From Bromus sterilis (taxonomy: Eukaryota; Streptophyta; Magnoliopsida; Poales; Poaceae), in NCBI GenBank assembly GCA_950022295.1, contig OX465596.1:123856501-123920500 (forward strand): 64,000 bases of DNA. Reading direction: 5' to 3'. Shown piece by piece: positions 10,499 through 22,651 of this stretch (positions are counted from its first letter, which is position 1; every line of letters begins with the position of its first letter). The notes below the pieces were generated by a model. The model searched no databases, was not told the DNA's origin, and saw only the letters and a list, made by a program, of their open reading frames with translations. The position numbers and the translations under genes are program-made.

Positions 10499-12898
10499 AT
10501 GTAGGGCGAGACCTCCGCGGGTGGTTCTTCATCACGAGGTAGGGGCCGGGGTACTACGCTCGCACCAGGGACTCTACGGAGGTCTTTGCTCGAGAGTATG
10601 TCCTCGTCTCTTACTTCTGAGGTGCCCAAGGGGAGAGGAGGTCGAAGGAAGAGGGGAGGGAGAGGAGGCAGAGCAGGTGATGGCCGCACGAGAGGGAGGC
10701 GGACAGCTGCGCCTTCCTCGCCACCATCTCCTGCTGATTCACCAGAGCACAGGGTGGATCCCTCCTCGGAGAGTCCCGTGGTGGAGGAGGAGGCTACATC
10801 CCAGCTCACGTCCTGGGGTCCGTGGCCGGAGGTGGAGACTCCCAAGGGGGAGGTTGGTGAAGAGAGGCAGGTTGGTGAAGAGGAGGCGCTTCCCACTGAT
10901 GATGAGGCTGAGGGGGCTGAGGGTAACACCGTGTACCAGCGTGGGGGTACACGGCTCCCCGCTGAGCTGGTGACTCCCGCCCATAGGTCGTTGATTACGC
11001 CTGATGGAGAGACGTAAGTGCACTTAATTACTTTTTTCAGTACACTGAGGTTTATGCAAATATCTGATGGATTTTTTACTTTTTTGTATTTCATGGGTTG
11101 GGCATACGCCTCGGGTGTCCGCAATCCCAACGGCATCCTTGGTGTGCTCATCAGGAACAATTTCCCGGGGTTGGTTCAGTTTCCCGATGATGATTCGCCT
11201 CCGCAGCCTGGACTCTTTTGGGAGCACCATATAGCTTCCGAGGCCCCGTCAAATACGACCGTCAACGGGGTCGAATGCCACACCAGAGCGGACAAGGTGT
11301 TGAACGGCTTTTGGGTAATTTATCTTTCACACAATGAGAACTTGAGAATAGCTAGGTAGTTGGTGCACTCATCAGTGTTGTATCGTGCTATTAATTGCAG
11401 GTCTATTGCAAGGTCGAAGAGTCCATGGAGGAGGAGGCGGGAAAGGTGCTCATCCAAGAGTGCAGGCGCCTCTTGCAGAACACAAGGCACGAGATGCGAG
11501 TGCAGGCGATCTGTGACTACTACGCCAAATGTGGCCTTAAGCGTAGCAAGTCGAAATGCCGAAAGAAGTATCTTTCGAGGGACCAGTACATGATGGTAAC
11601 CCCTTCTTGCGTCTTTTAGTTTCGTTAATTTGATTCCTAGCTAGCTAGGAATATAATAGCTAATCTTCTTGTTTACTAACTTAGGCACCACCGAGATGGT
11701 GTGCGGATAAATGGATTGTTGGGAGGTCATTGTGGACCAGTGGTGCTCAGAAGCCAGGTTGGCCGCCCACAACAATGCCAAGGACCGGTGCGCCCAGATG
11801 GTTGGTGTGCCACACCATCAAGGCAGCCGCAACTTAGCTGGTTACGGGCAAAAATGGGTATGTGTGTTTTTCTAATATTGTCTTTTACGCACCCACAACT
11901 GCGCCGTTTACTAATATTGTGCTTTGCTTTGTCTTTTATGCGAAGCATTATAAAACAGAGCCGCTTGGGGTGTTCGAAAATTATGGCATGGCCCATACAG
12001 CTTCGTACAAGAAGGCCAAAGTACTCTCAGAGTCGGATATTGCCACTCCGTCGACTTTCACCAATGTTGCCGCCTACGGTAAGATGAAGGCTTATACCGA
12101 GGTGGCGAAGGAGAAGCACGGGCAGGATTATACCCCGGTTGGGAAGGCGATTGACCCGAAGCTGGTGATGATCTCTGGTGGCGGAAGGCGCCATGGCGCC
12201 ATGGCCATTAGAGATAAGTTGATTCGGTGCAATAGGACTCTTCCTGAGATCAAGGCGCGCCAAACAAGCTCTTCTCCTGCTATAAGCACTCGTGCGCGGC
12301 CAGTCGATCTCCCTATCGAGGTTAGCTATAAGGACTCTTGCATTCTTGTGTTCTCTCATCGAATATTACAGTGCTAACTACAGGAGTGGGGTTGTAGGAA
12401 GCTCTTGAGAGAAAGCGACAAAATACCCAGCGGCTACTCGAGGAGAAGGAGTGGTTGGCGGAGGAGAAGGAAGCAGAGAGAGAGAGCGGTTGGCGTAGGA
12501 GAGGACGGCGAAGGATCTTGAGGAGGCCGCGGCACGCCACGATGCGTCGAACCGGGCCTTGTACGAGGTCATCGTGGTAAGTCACTTGTTCATATTCATC
12601 AAAAGAATGCATGTTATAATGTTTGTTTATATTAGGAACTAATATGATTGACTCGTGGAAAAAAATGTGTAGACTATGTGCGAGAAGGCTGGCAAGGCCG
12701 CTCCACCGATGCTGATCATTTCTCCTGTGGGGACGGTGAGTATCTTTCAATGATCATCAATACCTTATTGAGTGGCGTCCTGCTAACCGCTTGTTGATCT
12801 TTTCGTGCAGCATAACTCTCGGGCTGCATCCCATGACCCTTCTCCCCCGTCAACCTCGGGCAACCCGACTGATGCTTCTCAGCCACCTCAGCCTTGAG
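10499..12898 (+). pseudogene. CACTA second gene (TNPA-like / Ptta-En-Spm family), decayed multi-exon
   Basis: This is the usual second gene of Triticeae CACTA elements, thought to bind the subterminal repeats. Exons I can place: 10499-11013 (Arg/Gly-rich then acidic), about 11096-11314, 11401-11595, 11685-11857 (holding GVPHHQGSRNLAGYGQKW), 11946-12320, 12398-12576 (charged coiled coil), about 12673-12739, and 12811-12898 ending TGA. Most junctions have GT...AG. Damage: codon 2 is TAG, the acceptor before exon 2 reads CAT where CAG is expected, exon 4 changes frame near 11715, and exon 6 has a frameshift and a TAG near 12510. Exon borders are inferred from frame and splice signals. Confidence 0.8.
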
Positions 12899-12929
12899 GG
12901 CTACACTCCGGTAATTTATGTTCTATATT

Positions 12930-13260
12930 TTTCTTTATAAATGCTTAGTTAGTTTGAAATTGCATATTTAGCTTCTGAAATCCTATATTTATTCGAATAA
13001 TGCCATACTTTGCCTATTTTACACAAAAAAGGACATATTTATCTTAGTTCGTTCCAAAACTAACATAGTCAACTTACTTTTCTCACAAAATCTCAACGTT
13101 ATCTTAATTGGGTCAAAAAATGCTAAAGCTAGCTTAAATTGGCTCAACAATTGTTAAAGTTTGCTTAGTTGCTCAAAAATGCTGAAGTTAGCTCAATTTC
13201 CTCAAAATATGCTAAATCTAGATTAATTCGATCGCCATTGCTTATGTTAGCTTTGTTTTC
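12930..13260 (+). repeat. Degenerate tandem repeats downstream of the CACTA-1 genes
   Basis: A unit of roughly 30-38 bp resembling CAAAAAATGCTAAAGCTAGC and TTAATT is repeated with much drift. No coding potential. Comparable repeats follow the second gene in other grass CACTA elements. Confidence 0.65.
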
Positions 13261-13261
13261 T

Positions 13262-13454
13262 CAAAAGAAGAAGAAGAAAACAGAAGAAGATGGAGAGGTT
13301 CTTTTCTTCTTCTCCTCCTTCTCTTTCTTTTTCTTCTTCTTCTTCTTCTTCTCATTTTACTTCTTCATTTTACTTCTTCTTCTTCTGCTTCTTCTCCCTC
13401 TTCTCATTTTACTTCTCCTTCTTCTTCTTCTCATTTTACATCTTCTTCTACTTG
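13262..13454 (+). repeat. TTC-rich pyrimidine tract
   Basis: It is a short purine run (AAGAAGAAG) followed by about 170 bp of mostly C/T with (TTC)n. It is complementary to the GAA tract on the left arm of the same transposon. Confidence 0.88.
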
Positions 13455-14307
13455 TTCTTCTTATAACTTTCTTATCGTCATTTTTGCAGATTTTCTTGAA
13501 GGGAGTCATGCTATGATGGACTGGTGCATTTGGACTTGTAGCTTAATTTTATAAATTGTTTTTGTCAATGGTGTGTTTCATATGTTGCTATGATGGAGTG
13601 CTATGATGTACCATGTATATATTGTGTTTGGAGAAGATCACTTGTTGTGTTTGATACTATATATGAGTATGGTATTGATGAAAATATATATATGCATAGT
13701 TTTGGTTGATCAGAATGTGTGGGTTCTTGCACAACTGTTGAGAACATGTATATGTCTATATATATTGCTATGTTTTTGTCAAATGCAGGGATTGAAAGAA
13801 AAACAGAAAAAACAGAGGCAATGTAGGTTCTTTGCCTTCTGCAGGAAGTCGGCAAAGTTGTTTGCCATCTGCTGGTGGTTGGCAAAGGTGACACGTGGCA
13901 CCCAACTGTGCAATCTGGGAACAGACTGGGTGCCATTTTGTCAGTATGCCGTCTGTATATGTCTGGCAGACGACAAAGAGCATTACTATGCCGTCTGCCC
14001 GACAGACGGCAAAGATCTTACGAGAGGTGACATCTTGATGATGTCACCATTTCTTTGTCGTCTGTTGGTAGACGGCACACCTCGCCGTTAACGGCCTGAC
14101 GGAGGGGCTTGTAATATTTTTGCCGTCAGGCTCTCTTTGCCGTATACTTGCCAGTATACAGTCGGCAAAGGGCTTTGCCGTCCGTCGATTATGTGCAGAC
14201 GACAAAGCACCTCTTTGTCGAAGAAACTACTGACAAGAGTTGTGCCGTCCAGGGGAAGACGCCAAAGCCCTTTGCCGACCGCTAAAGACGGCAAACAAGA
14301 GAATTCC
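13455..14307. repeat. Right subterminal region of CACTA-1
   Basis: 13455-13800 is AT-rich with nothing recognised. From about 13820 to 14300 there are many TTTGCCGTCTG/CAGACGGCAAAG units in both orientations, mirroring the left end. The terminus stops at GAATTCC (14301-14307). Confidence 0.85.
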
Positions 14308-14378
14308 GCTATGTTACTATTGCTCGTTGCTCAGCCCCTGCTTAATATGCATGCTTAGGATGCTACGATGTTACCCTG
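14308..14378 (+). repeat. 71-bp right flank duplicate of the CACTA insertion
   Basis: This is the second copy of 4598-4668, directly after the truncated CACTA end. It resembles the other A LTRs of the window, for example near 36108, more closely than the left flank does. Confidence 0.85.
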
Positions 14379-15791
14379 TTGCTCCTTGGTTTGGGCTAAC
14401 ACATTATATATTGTTTTGGATGATATGTTTTTTATAATGTCGACTATATTCGACGAAGGATGGAAGGTCTAGGCTATCCCGCCCCGACGCTTTGTTCCAT
14501 TCGAGTCACCTAGGATCCGAGTTTCGGGTATCGGTTCCAAGACTGAGCGTGCCTAACCACGTGTGGGATTTTATGGGGTGCCCTTTTCTTACCTACCTAG
14601 CTTCAAACATTTCTAGTGGTGTCCCAAGCTGATTTACCATTTGAAAACCATGCATATATGTCTGTTGGGTAGCTCCTGGCAGATATTCTTTAAAAAAACC
14701 TAGACCAGTGGGGACATGGTTTCCTTGTTGGTCCAACCGATTCGGCTGAGGACCCGGCCTCATGTGAGAATTTACCGGAAATCCAAACCTATGACAGACA
14801 GTTCCTGAGCTGGATGTTGACTCACCGGGGGCCACCCGGATTTGTTCGTTGTTAGTTAGAGGGGCCTGTCGTTTCGGATCTCTCGGAACTAAATCATAAA
14901 ATGGTTGCCTATGATGGGTAGCAACTAAGAGAGATGGGCGTGCGTGCGGAGCCTTGTAATGGGCCGTTGGTACACCCCTGTAGGGTTAAGTCTTTTCGAT
15001 AAGTTGTGTCCACGGTTATGGACGACTTGAGACCTACTCCTTGTTCATAGACAACAACAACTGAGATAATCTTAATAACTTGATCAATGTGTGTGTGTCA
15101 TGAGTGCTTCTTCTTCGTCGGGATGCAAAGAAGAGGACAAGGATAGGATAGGTGTTATGTTTGCATAAGTAGCTGATAGCAATACCTGTTGGAGGTGATT
15201 CCTCATCGAATTCTTGGCTTCTCATCTTACTCTCTAGATCGTTAGCCACCTGATAAATGCTAGTGCAGCAGCAACCTCACCACTTACCCCATCCTTACCG
15301 TAAACTACTAGTTATCCTAGAATGACGAGTGATGAAGTCCTTGCTGGGTCAGTTTCCCCTCTACAGTTGGATGCTGAGTACTTCTGTACTCATGATACTA
15401 CCCCCAAACTCTTTTCAGGGTTCTTGAGCGACAACAAGTATGGTGATCGACGTTTCACGTAGAGACTCGACGACGACTAGTTAGGACGATCCCGGCGGAG
15501 GGCCTGGACCCGTGTGGTTATGGGAGCGATGTCTTTTTCGCTTCGCCGTTAGGCATTTGATTTTTAGTCTGTACTCAGACATGTATCTTCCGTTGATGTA
15601 ATGTATTTAAGGCAGTTGTATCCCGGTTGTACGAGATGTTGTATCCATGTAGCTGTAATGTTGTGATATCATGTTGGAAATCCGGGGCATATGGCATTGT
15701 CATATGTCGCGGTGGCACTGATATGTGCTTCATCCCCGGATCTGGATGGAAACTTCTAGATCTGGAATAGTACCGCATATCGGGCCTTACA

Positions 15792-16669
15792 ATGAACCCA
15801 CAATAAGGCATAAACGCTTCCTCTTGGAGTTACTATCGACTACTTGGCCAAAGGAATAAAAAGTAACAGGGAACAAGCAAGAATTACTCAACAAAAAAAT
15901 ATAAAAGGTAAATCAAATATATAACTCATCACAATCTGAACATAATCTCATAATCCATCGGATCCCAGCAAACACAACATAGCAACAACAGGAAAATTAC
16001 ATAGATGCCTTGATCATTTAGGGAAGCTCACAAGGGCTAAGAATTCAAGCACAAAATTTGAGAGAAGACATCACATATCTACAGGTCATGGACCCATGGT
16101 ATAAGGGGGACTAATCACGGCACATGTGTGAAGCGTCCATGGTGTTGGAGAAGCTCCCGGAGGTCAATCCTCCCTCCGGCAGGGTGCCAGGAAGAGGTCT
16201 TCTGGTGCTCCCGATTTGGAAGCGCGACAACGGCGGAACATAGAGGAAATTCGCGATGCAGGGGTCTATCTGAGGGTTTTCGGAACGAGGGGTAAAAATA
16301 GGCCGCAGGGGGGCACCAGGGGGTGGCCCCTCCTCCCAGGCGCCCTCCTAGCGCGGCCAGGAGTGGTTCCGCGCCCCTTGGCCGCCTGGGAGGTGGGCAG
16401 CCCCCCTCTGACCCTCCTTTGGTGATCCAGACGCTTCCTGTATGCTGATTTTTTCACTTGATTTTTCTGGAATTTTTGGAGCTCTTTAAATATGGTAAAA
16501 ACCTGCAACTTACAAACATCAGCAGACAGAAACTGGCGCTGGGTGCACTGAGTTAGTAGGTTAGTCCTAATGTGTGTAAAAATATATAAAAGTGTAGCAA
16601 AACACATAGCAATTTCACCTAAAAGATCATGGAACAAGAAGCAATTATAGATATGTTTGGGACGTATCA
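15792..16669 (-). mobile_element. 3' LTR fragment of Sabrina-like gypsy element C1 (minus strand)
   Basis: On the minus strand the LTR begins TGATACGTCCC at 16669, directly after a polypurine tract. It runs to 15792, where family A element A1 has inserted. It matches 24189-25064 of the partner LTR almost base for base in length (878 against 876 bp). The other 765 bp should lie before the window, beyond A1. It contains the C-rich 'gcgcctgggagg' segment common in these LTRs. Confidence 0.85.
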
Positions 16670-17314
16670 ACATCCCCAAGCTTAATTCATGCTCGTCCTC
16701 GAGTAGGTAAATGATAACACAGATAATATATGTGGTGACATGCTAACACACATATAAGAACTTCAAAGTAATGAAAGTAAGATGTGCAATTCAAGTCAAG
16801 ATAATAACAAGAAAGAGTCTATATGTAGTATATAAAGTAGAAAAGTATGAACATAAAGGTGCAAGAGCTCTCGCTGTCCGTGACTGGAATGTCTCCAAAT
16901 GGTGTTTGCATGCAAGAAGTTGGAGATGGGTTTAGAGAATAAAAATACTATAGAGTTTAATTGAGAACTCAATCTACTGAAACTTCACACTTGGTCTCCT
17001 TTGGGATTTTATTTTGACTCGTCCCTAGACCACTAGTCAAGTACAAGTCAAACTGATCCTCTCCCTTTCGACTTTGAGCACTCATGCAATTGATGAGCGC
17101 GAGCAAGATACGTTGGCACTTAGGATGGCAAAGAGAGAAAAGATGGGGAAGGAATATAAAAAGGTTTGAAAGTCTCACATCAATGAGGACAATCATAGGC
17201 GAGATAAAGCCAAATGATAGATCTGATGTGAGGAGTAGGGATTTCCATCCAACGGATGCAAATTTGAGCTAAGGTAAGCTCTCCAATGGAACAAGTTGGG
17301 GTGCATCCAACTTG
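16670..17314 (-). mobile_element. C1 interior, PPT side
   Basis: The minus-strand sequence AAGCTTGGGGATG directly before the LTR is the polypurine tract (about 16671-16683). The rest is non-coding AT-rich interior. Near 17290 a short inverted repeat (CAAGTTGG and CCAACTTG) adjoins the insertion point of the D LTR. Confidence 0.75.
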
Positions 17315-20300
17315 TGTCAGAACCCCAATTAGGGTAAGTGCTAGGGCTTGTTTGACCCTTTTGCATCATGAAAAATTCAAAAGAAATTCAAAAATGGGGA
17401 AGCAGAAAGCCCTGAGAATTTATTTGAAATGCCCAGATAAAAATCTTTTTCCAAAAATCATTTGAATGTTTGGAAAATTCCTATAAATGATGCTGATCAT
17501 TTTAAAAGTGGTTTGGGATCAATCCCATGCACATGGATTTTTCTAATATTCAAACGGTGGCTTTGGAAATTAAAATAACCCTATTTGAATTGAAATTCAA
17601 AATATATTGAATTTCAAAAATGCCCAAATTCCATATGTGACTAGCTACTGGTCACCTAGTATTTATAAAAGTAATTGGGCATTTTTATAAAATGCTTTGG
17701 TATTTTTACCAGGGCAAAACAAAAGGGCAGAAAAATAAAACAGAGAAGAATTAAAAAAGGAGAACTCCTGGCTTCCAGCCCAACTAGTCCCCCCTGGCCC
17801 GTTTGGCCCAGCCTAGCCCGTACCCCTTGTCGTCTTCCTCCCCCTCCCCCCGAAGCTGCTCGCTGGAGGCATGAGAGCGCGCGGCGACTGCTACCTCGAC
17901 GCCGAGGAGGTTCCGAGCCCTCCCCTGGCTTCTATGCACGCCACGGAGCACCCCCACGTACCTCCTCACCACTCCCCCTCCTCTGTCTCCCTCTAGACCT
18001 CTTCCCCTCGCCGATTTCGTCACGACCGAGCGCACCGGAGAGCACCGCCGCCGCGCCCGCGTGGCCAACGGCCTCAAGACGCCGTGCAAGCGTGTCCAGA
18101 AGCCGAGCCGTCTTCGTAGCCGTCGAACCCCTCTGCGAATCGAGCCAGGCGAGCCCTGGAAGCGACGCCAGCATCACCGATTTGCCTCCGGCCACCGTGA
18201 AGTTCATCGTCGATTGCTCCGTCGTCCGTCTTCCCCGACCTCCCTAGCCAGCACAAACGTGCTCCTGGTGAGCTCCTCGACGAATTGCCCCTCTCAGCGC
18301 GTTCCCTCTCTTCGTCTAGCCATGGCTGCCATGAGATCAGTACGGCGCCGCCGCGCGAGTCGTCGCCGGCAACACTCCGGTGACCAATTGGTCACGTGGA
18401 TGTACCAAATGTTTCCGCAAACACTCTCTGGTTACGCTGCACCCAAAATCCCCCTCTTTCGCGCACGTTTTCGCCATCCCCGTCGAAGCAGTGCCACGGC
18501 CGCCGCGCCATGTTGACGCCGGCGAGGCTACGGCCACCCCTGAGCCTCCCCGTGGGCACTAGGTGACGAAGTCGACCTCGGGCGTTCCATTGGTGGCCTC
18601 GGCGAGCTCTCCAGTGGCCGGAATCGTCACTCCGGCGAGGCGCCGCCGCGTCCAGTGACGCCGGCGTCAAGCCGCCGGCCATTAGGACTAATGACCCTGC
18701 TAATCCCCCCCTAGCCCAATGACATGTGGACCCCAGAGCCCCCTTAACACCCCTGTTAACTCTAATTAAACGGTTTTTAACCCAGGCTCACTGACCTGCG
18801 GGTCCCACACGTCAGGTTGACCAGTCAGCAGCCCTGACGTCAGCATGACACAATGCTGATGCAGAAAAGCCTTTTCCAGAGATTTAATTTAATCCAGAAA
18901 ATTCCAGAAAATTGTTTAAACTTTGGAAATTCATAAGTAATTCATTTTAACTCCAAATATAACAAATAATATGTCTAAAATTATAAGAAAAATCCAAGGA
19001 TTATGAATATGGGCTCTGTTTTCATGTTTGACCATTTTAAAATGGGTGAACAGTGCAAAACATCCATTTGGCTTTAATTCAAATTCAATTTTGAAGCACA
19101 TTTGCAAATGACTTTGCATTTGACTTCTTTTAAATGGAATTGTACCCATATTGTGACCAAGAACATCACCATTTCAATATTGATCATGTGTTTGAGCATT
19201 GCAAATAAATTTATACCTTTTTTGATTGTTTGCTCGATAGACGTGCAACCAGAACCGGAGGCCACCCCCTTCGTTGAAGACCCCGATATCGAACCTCGTC
19301 AGCAAGGCAAGAAAACCCCATTGATCATGTCTATAAAATCCCAATTCCCTCTCAGTCTCTCTTATGCATGTTTAGGAGATCACTCTGTATCGATTCTACC
19401 GCATAGTTGAACCCATATCCGATGCATGACCTATCATCTTGTCACAGTAGTAAGCAAACCACAATCCTAGCTGACATAGGAGTTGATTGATATCATGAAG
19501 CCCCTGCAACTGTTACAGCTTATTGCATGCTTAGTGTTACATGAGGTTGCTTTTGATGTGAGTCGGGATGATGAACATGGTGTTGATGAAAGTGAAACTG
19601 TGTCGGTGAATCCACCCTAATACAAGGTGAACGATGAGAGGCTGTGTAGGAGTACACAGTGGGTTGTCTCGTTGAACACTGCCTTAGGCATCGAGTTCTT
19701 GTATGGTAATCCAAGACAAAGAGTACAACCACACATTGGGCTCACTGACCCCTCTCGGCCTAGTACCTTGATCCGTGTCGACGTCCAGGAGTCACATTAG
19801 TTTGGGCTTTCCATTTGGCATCTGCATAGAAAAAGAATGAAGGAATGGTTGCATCATATAGATATGTGGGTGCACCTGTGAGGAAGGAAAACCATCTGCC
19901 AGAGGTGGCGTCTCGGTCACCTACATTGTTTGAGTCCGTTTCGTTGATCCGGCCGGGCTCTCGAGCGGAGGCAAACTCAGATAGTCGACTCCTGGAATAG
20001 ATCGATTGTGAGCGAAGTGTCGTGGTGAACATCCTCGCTGTCACCTCTTGAACGGTGGCGAGACCTGGCGGTAACCGATGGTCATGTGTGTGTAGTTTAC
20101 ACCCTTGCAAGGTTAACAAAACTATTCGAATAGCCGCGTCCGCGGTTAAGGACTACTTGGAACATGTACCTGATTATTAGACAACTTGAATGGATACTTA
20201 TAAAACTCGCAAGATAAGCGTGAGTGCTATGGTGTGCCTCCTCGTGGGGAAGTCGAGGAAGTAACCATAGTGGTGTATTGGTTGGAGATGTAGTGGACTC

Positions 20301-21016
20301 GTGTACGCTTCTTACCTCAAGTCTGGTATTCGTAGTTCAGGATTAGCCAAGTCAAAGCTGGCACTTCTGCATGATGAAACCCCACCTCCCGTTACCTTGA
20401 TACTTGAGCATAAGTAGTATAGATCTGATGTAAGTCTTGCTGAGTACGACTTTGTACTCATGTTTTCTTATTCTATGTTTTAGATAAGAACCGGACCCCG
20501 ATGGAATCATCAACCTGAAGCTCGACGTTGACTAAGTTAGCATAGTCCCAAACAGCAGTATGGTCCCTCGTGGAAGGGCATGTTTGTTTACAAGGCTTCT
20601 CTAAGCCATTTGTTGAACTTGTCTGTACTCAGACCTAATTTGCTTCCGTTGTATGATGTAATGTTGATCACAGACATGTGATCTTTGTATGCTCTATGTG
20701 TATATCAATAAAGAGTACTTTGTAGAGTTATGTGATGATACCTGTTGTTTATACTAGGCATGTGTGCTGCGTGTATGTTTATAACATGCATGTCTTAGTA
20801 TGGGTTTTCGAGACCTTAGTTGTGATCTGGCTGGCGGTCTTTTATACACCAAGTGGCCCTTCGATGTGCGCAGCTTGGGGCATCGCGATGCGATTTCTCG
20901 TGACTCAGTCACGTGCACACTTAGTTGTATGATCGAGCCCGCCCTATACCCCGACTAAGTGATCGGGCTGGAGTAAGTCTATGTGGAAGATATAAGTAAG
21001 TTTATGATAACAGAGC
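17315..21016 (+). mobile_element. Long gypsy LTR of family D, solo-like (ends approximate)
   Basis: It starts at TGTCAGAACCCC and has the same layout as the A and B LTRs. Near 17664 there is a TATAAAA box, then a C-rich leader-like stretch (about 17780-18700) with 'cccacacgtcaggttgaccagtcag'. Further on come the shared block with CCGCGTCCGCGG (20134-20145), the GTCTG-TACT-CAGAC hairpin (20621-20634) and GAGTAC...GTACTC (about 20437-20456). At the right, TGATAACAGAGC (21005-21016) may be a decayed initiator-Met PBS, so a bit of interior could be included. I could not define the LTR end or target duplication. ORFs inside (for example 17675-18562) overlap in several frames and have no recognisable domain. 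Confidence 0.7.
17664..17670 (+). promoter_or_regulatory. TATA-like box in the D LTR
   Basis: TATAAAA lies about 350 bp into the LTR, a position comparable with the TATA boxes of the A and B LTRs. A second TATAAAA follows at about 17685. Confidence 0.4.
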
Positions 21017-22651
21017 ATATCGTGCCAAGGGTTTGGATGCACCGGCGAAGTATGCACAAATCTCAAGATGAGAAAGGGAAATGCATGGTACTGAAGTGCC
21101 AACGATCGAATACTCGCATTAGTTCGAAGAACTCATGCACTTATTATCGGTAACTCTCTATCTAATCAGGAGGTTCACAAAGAGACAATTACCCCAAAAT
21201 ACGACACCTATCACTAATAGTATCAAGCTCTTGGCACCAAAAGTCCAAACAATAATCAAATCAATACCTCAAAACTATTGCAAGTTACCACTATAGTTGT
21301 AATATCAACCTTAATTATCTACTCATGCAAGACACACAACTCAGTGAAACAAGACCACTCTCTAAATAAGATAAGCATGAAAAATCAAGAGAGTTCCTAA
21401 ATCAACATAAATAAAAGCTCTTAGAAAGAAAAGCATGAAAACTAAGAGCTAAGCATGACAACAGCTATGAAAAGACAAAGAACACACACAAAAATAAAGA
21501 TAAGCATGCAAGCCTATGTTGTGTTCTAGGGGGGAGTGGAGTGTGTTTCTCTCCCAAACAATGAAGGATAGGATCCAACTTGTTATGAACAACAATAAAA
21601 AATGAACAAACTAAAAATTAAAGAGTTGTGTGCTCCAAGTTTAGCACATAACATAGGAAGTGATAAAAATATAGCATGGAGAAGGACGAACTGATGATTG
21701 TTGACGGAGATGGGGATGCACGGCGGCATCCCCAAGCTTAGACGCTTGAGTCTTTTTGGATATTTCTTAGGGTTCATGGGGGCTTCCCCAATCTTGAATG
21801 ATTGACACTCCCGAGTCATCTTTCATCATCTTCCTTCACATACTTGAAAACTCCCTTCATACGAAACTAATCATAAGCTAATTAGAGTGGTTAGTACCCA
21901 TGATAAAATATTTTTTCTCCACTGGAAATAAATAATTTCATGAAGAGCCACTGTTTCTCATGATTGAAAAAAAAAATTTGCAAAGAAAAAGCAAGCTTAA
22001 GATTTGTAAAACGATGAAAACACAAAACATGGCAGAATCTGTGTAAAACAGAGCAGCAGGTAGTAAATAATTTTTTCGGTGTACTTATGCAACTCAAATC
22101 AAAAACCTCAGAACATACACATGAAATCTAATTGTATAGAGCATACTGTCAAAACAATTCAGATCAAAAGGATGATCTGGTGACTTTTGGCTAATTTTTC
22201 CGTCAAGGGGACAGACTCTAATTCTAGACAGCATGTCAAAACTTTTGAACTTTCTTTCAATCTGAGGCTAAAACTTCGCACAAAGCTTCAAAATAAAGAT
22301 ACAATGATGTTGCTACAGTAGTAACAAGCATCAAGACCACTAAAACTGAAAGTAAAACATCTTGTCTTGCCTCCCAACAAGCTCTTTCTTTTATTCCTTT
22401 TAGCTAGGCATGATGCAAAAACATCAAGTTGTAACAATTGAACCATCATCAAGATCATCAAAAATATCTTCAATAGTACAACTAGTCTTAAGAGGACTTT
22501 CGAATAAAGGCCTAGTGGTAACACTTCTAGGAATAAAAGCAAAGGTAGTAAGACCAACTAGAATTTCATTTCTAATTCTATTCAAGAGTGATATCTCTTC
22601 CAAGGTCTTCATAGTTTCCACAACCCTAGCAATAGATATATTTCTTTTGGG
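21017..22651 (-). mobile_element. C1 interior, non-coding part
   Basis: AT-rich interior of the minus-strand element with no open gag or pol frame. A second PPT-like AAGCTTGGGGATG occurs on the minus strand near 21730. No integrase or reverse transcriptase motif was found, so C1 looks non-autonomous or heavily eroded. Confidence 0.65.

Larger units (their letters stand above)
4669..14307 (+). mobile_element. CACTA (En/Spm) DNA transposon CACTA-1, about 9.6 kb
   Basis: The left end is CACTACTGGAATTC. The right end reaches GAATTCC, but the final bases that should read AGTAGTG are missing, and LTR sequence follows directly. Both ends are packed with direct and inverted copies of TTTGCCGTCTG/CAGACGGCAAAG, the subterminal pattern of Triticeae CACTA families. 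In order inside: left subterminal repeats, a GAA-rich tract, a stem-loop, a decayed TNP2-type transposase, a decayed second gene, degenerate tandem repeats, a TTC-rich tract and right subterminal repeats. It is inserted in the right LTR of A1. Broken genes and a lost terminus indicate it is not autonomous now. Confidence 0.92.
2053..15791 (+). mobile_element. Family A LTR (right LTR of element A1), split by a CACTA transposon
   Basis: The LTR starts TGGAACAGCCCAG, a one-base variant of TGTAACAGCCCAG seen in the other A copies, and ends TTACA at 15791. Removing the nested CACTA (4669-14307) and one 71-bp flank duplicate leaves about 4.0 kb. Segments are 2053-4668 and 14308-15791. It has a TATA box about 480 bp in, a GC-rich leader-like stretch (about 2600-3500), then an AT-rich middle. 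The next bases (ATGAA) are host sequence from a minus-strand C-family LTR, so the A1 target duplication should also lie before the window. ORFs in 2581-3621 overlap in several frames and are treated as chance. Confidence 0.85.

Noticed and set aside
17675..18682. ORFs of 90-190 codons on both strands
   Set aside because: They lie in the GC-rich part of the D LTR and have no recognisable domain.
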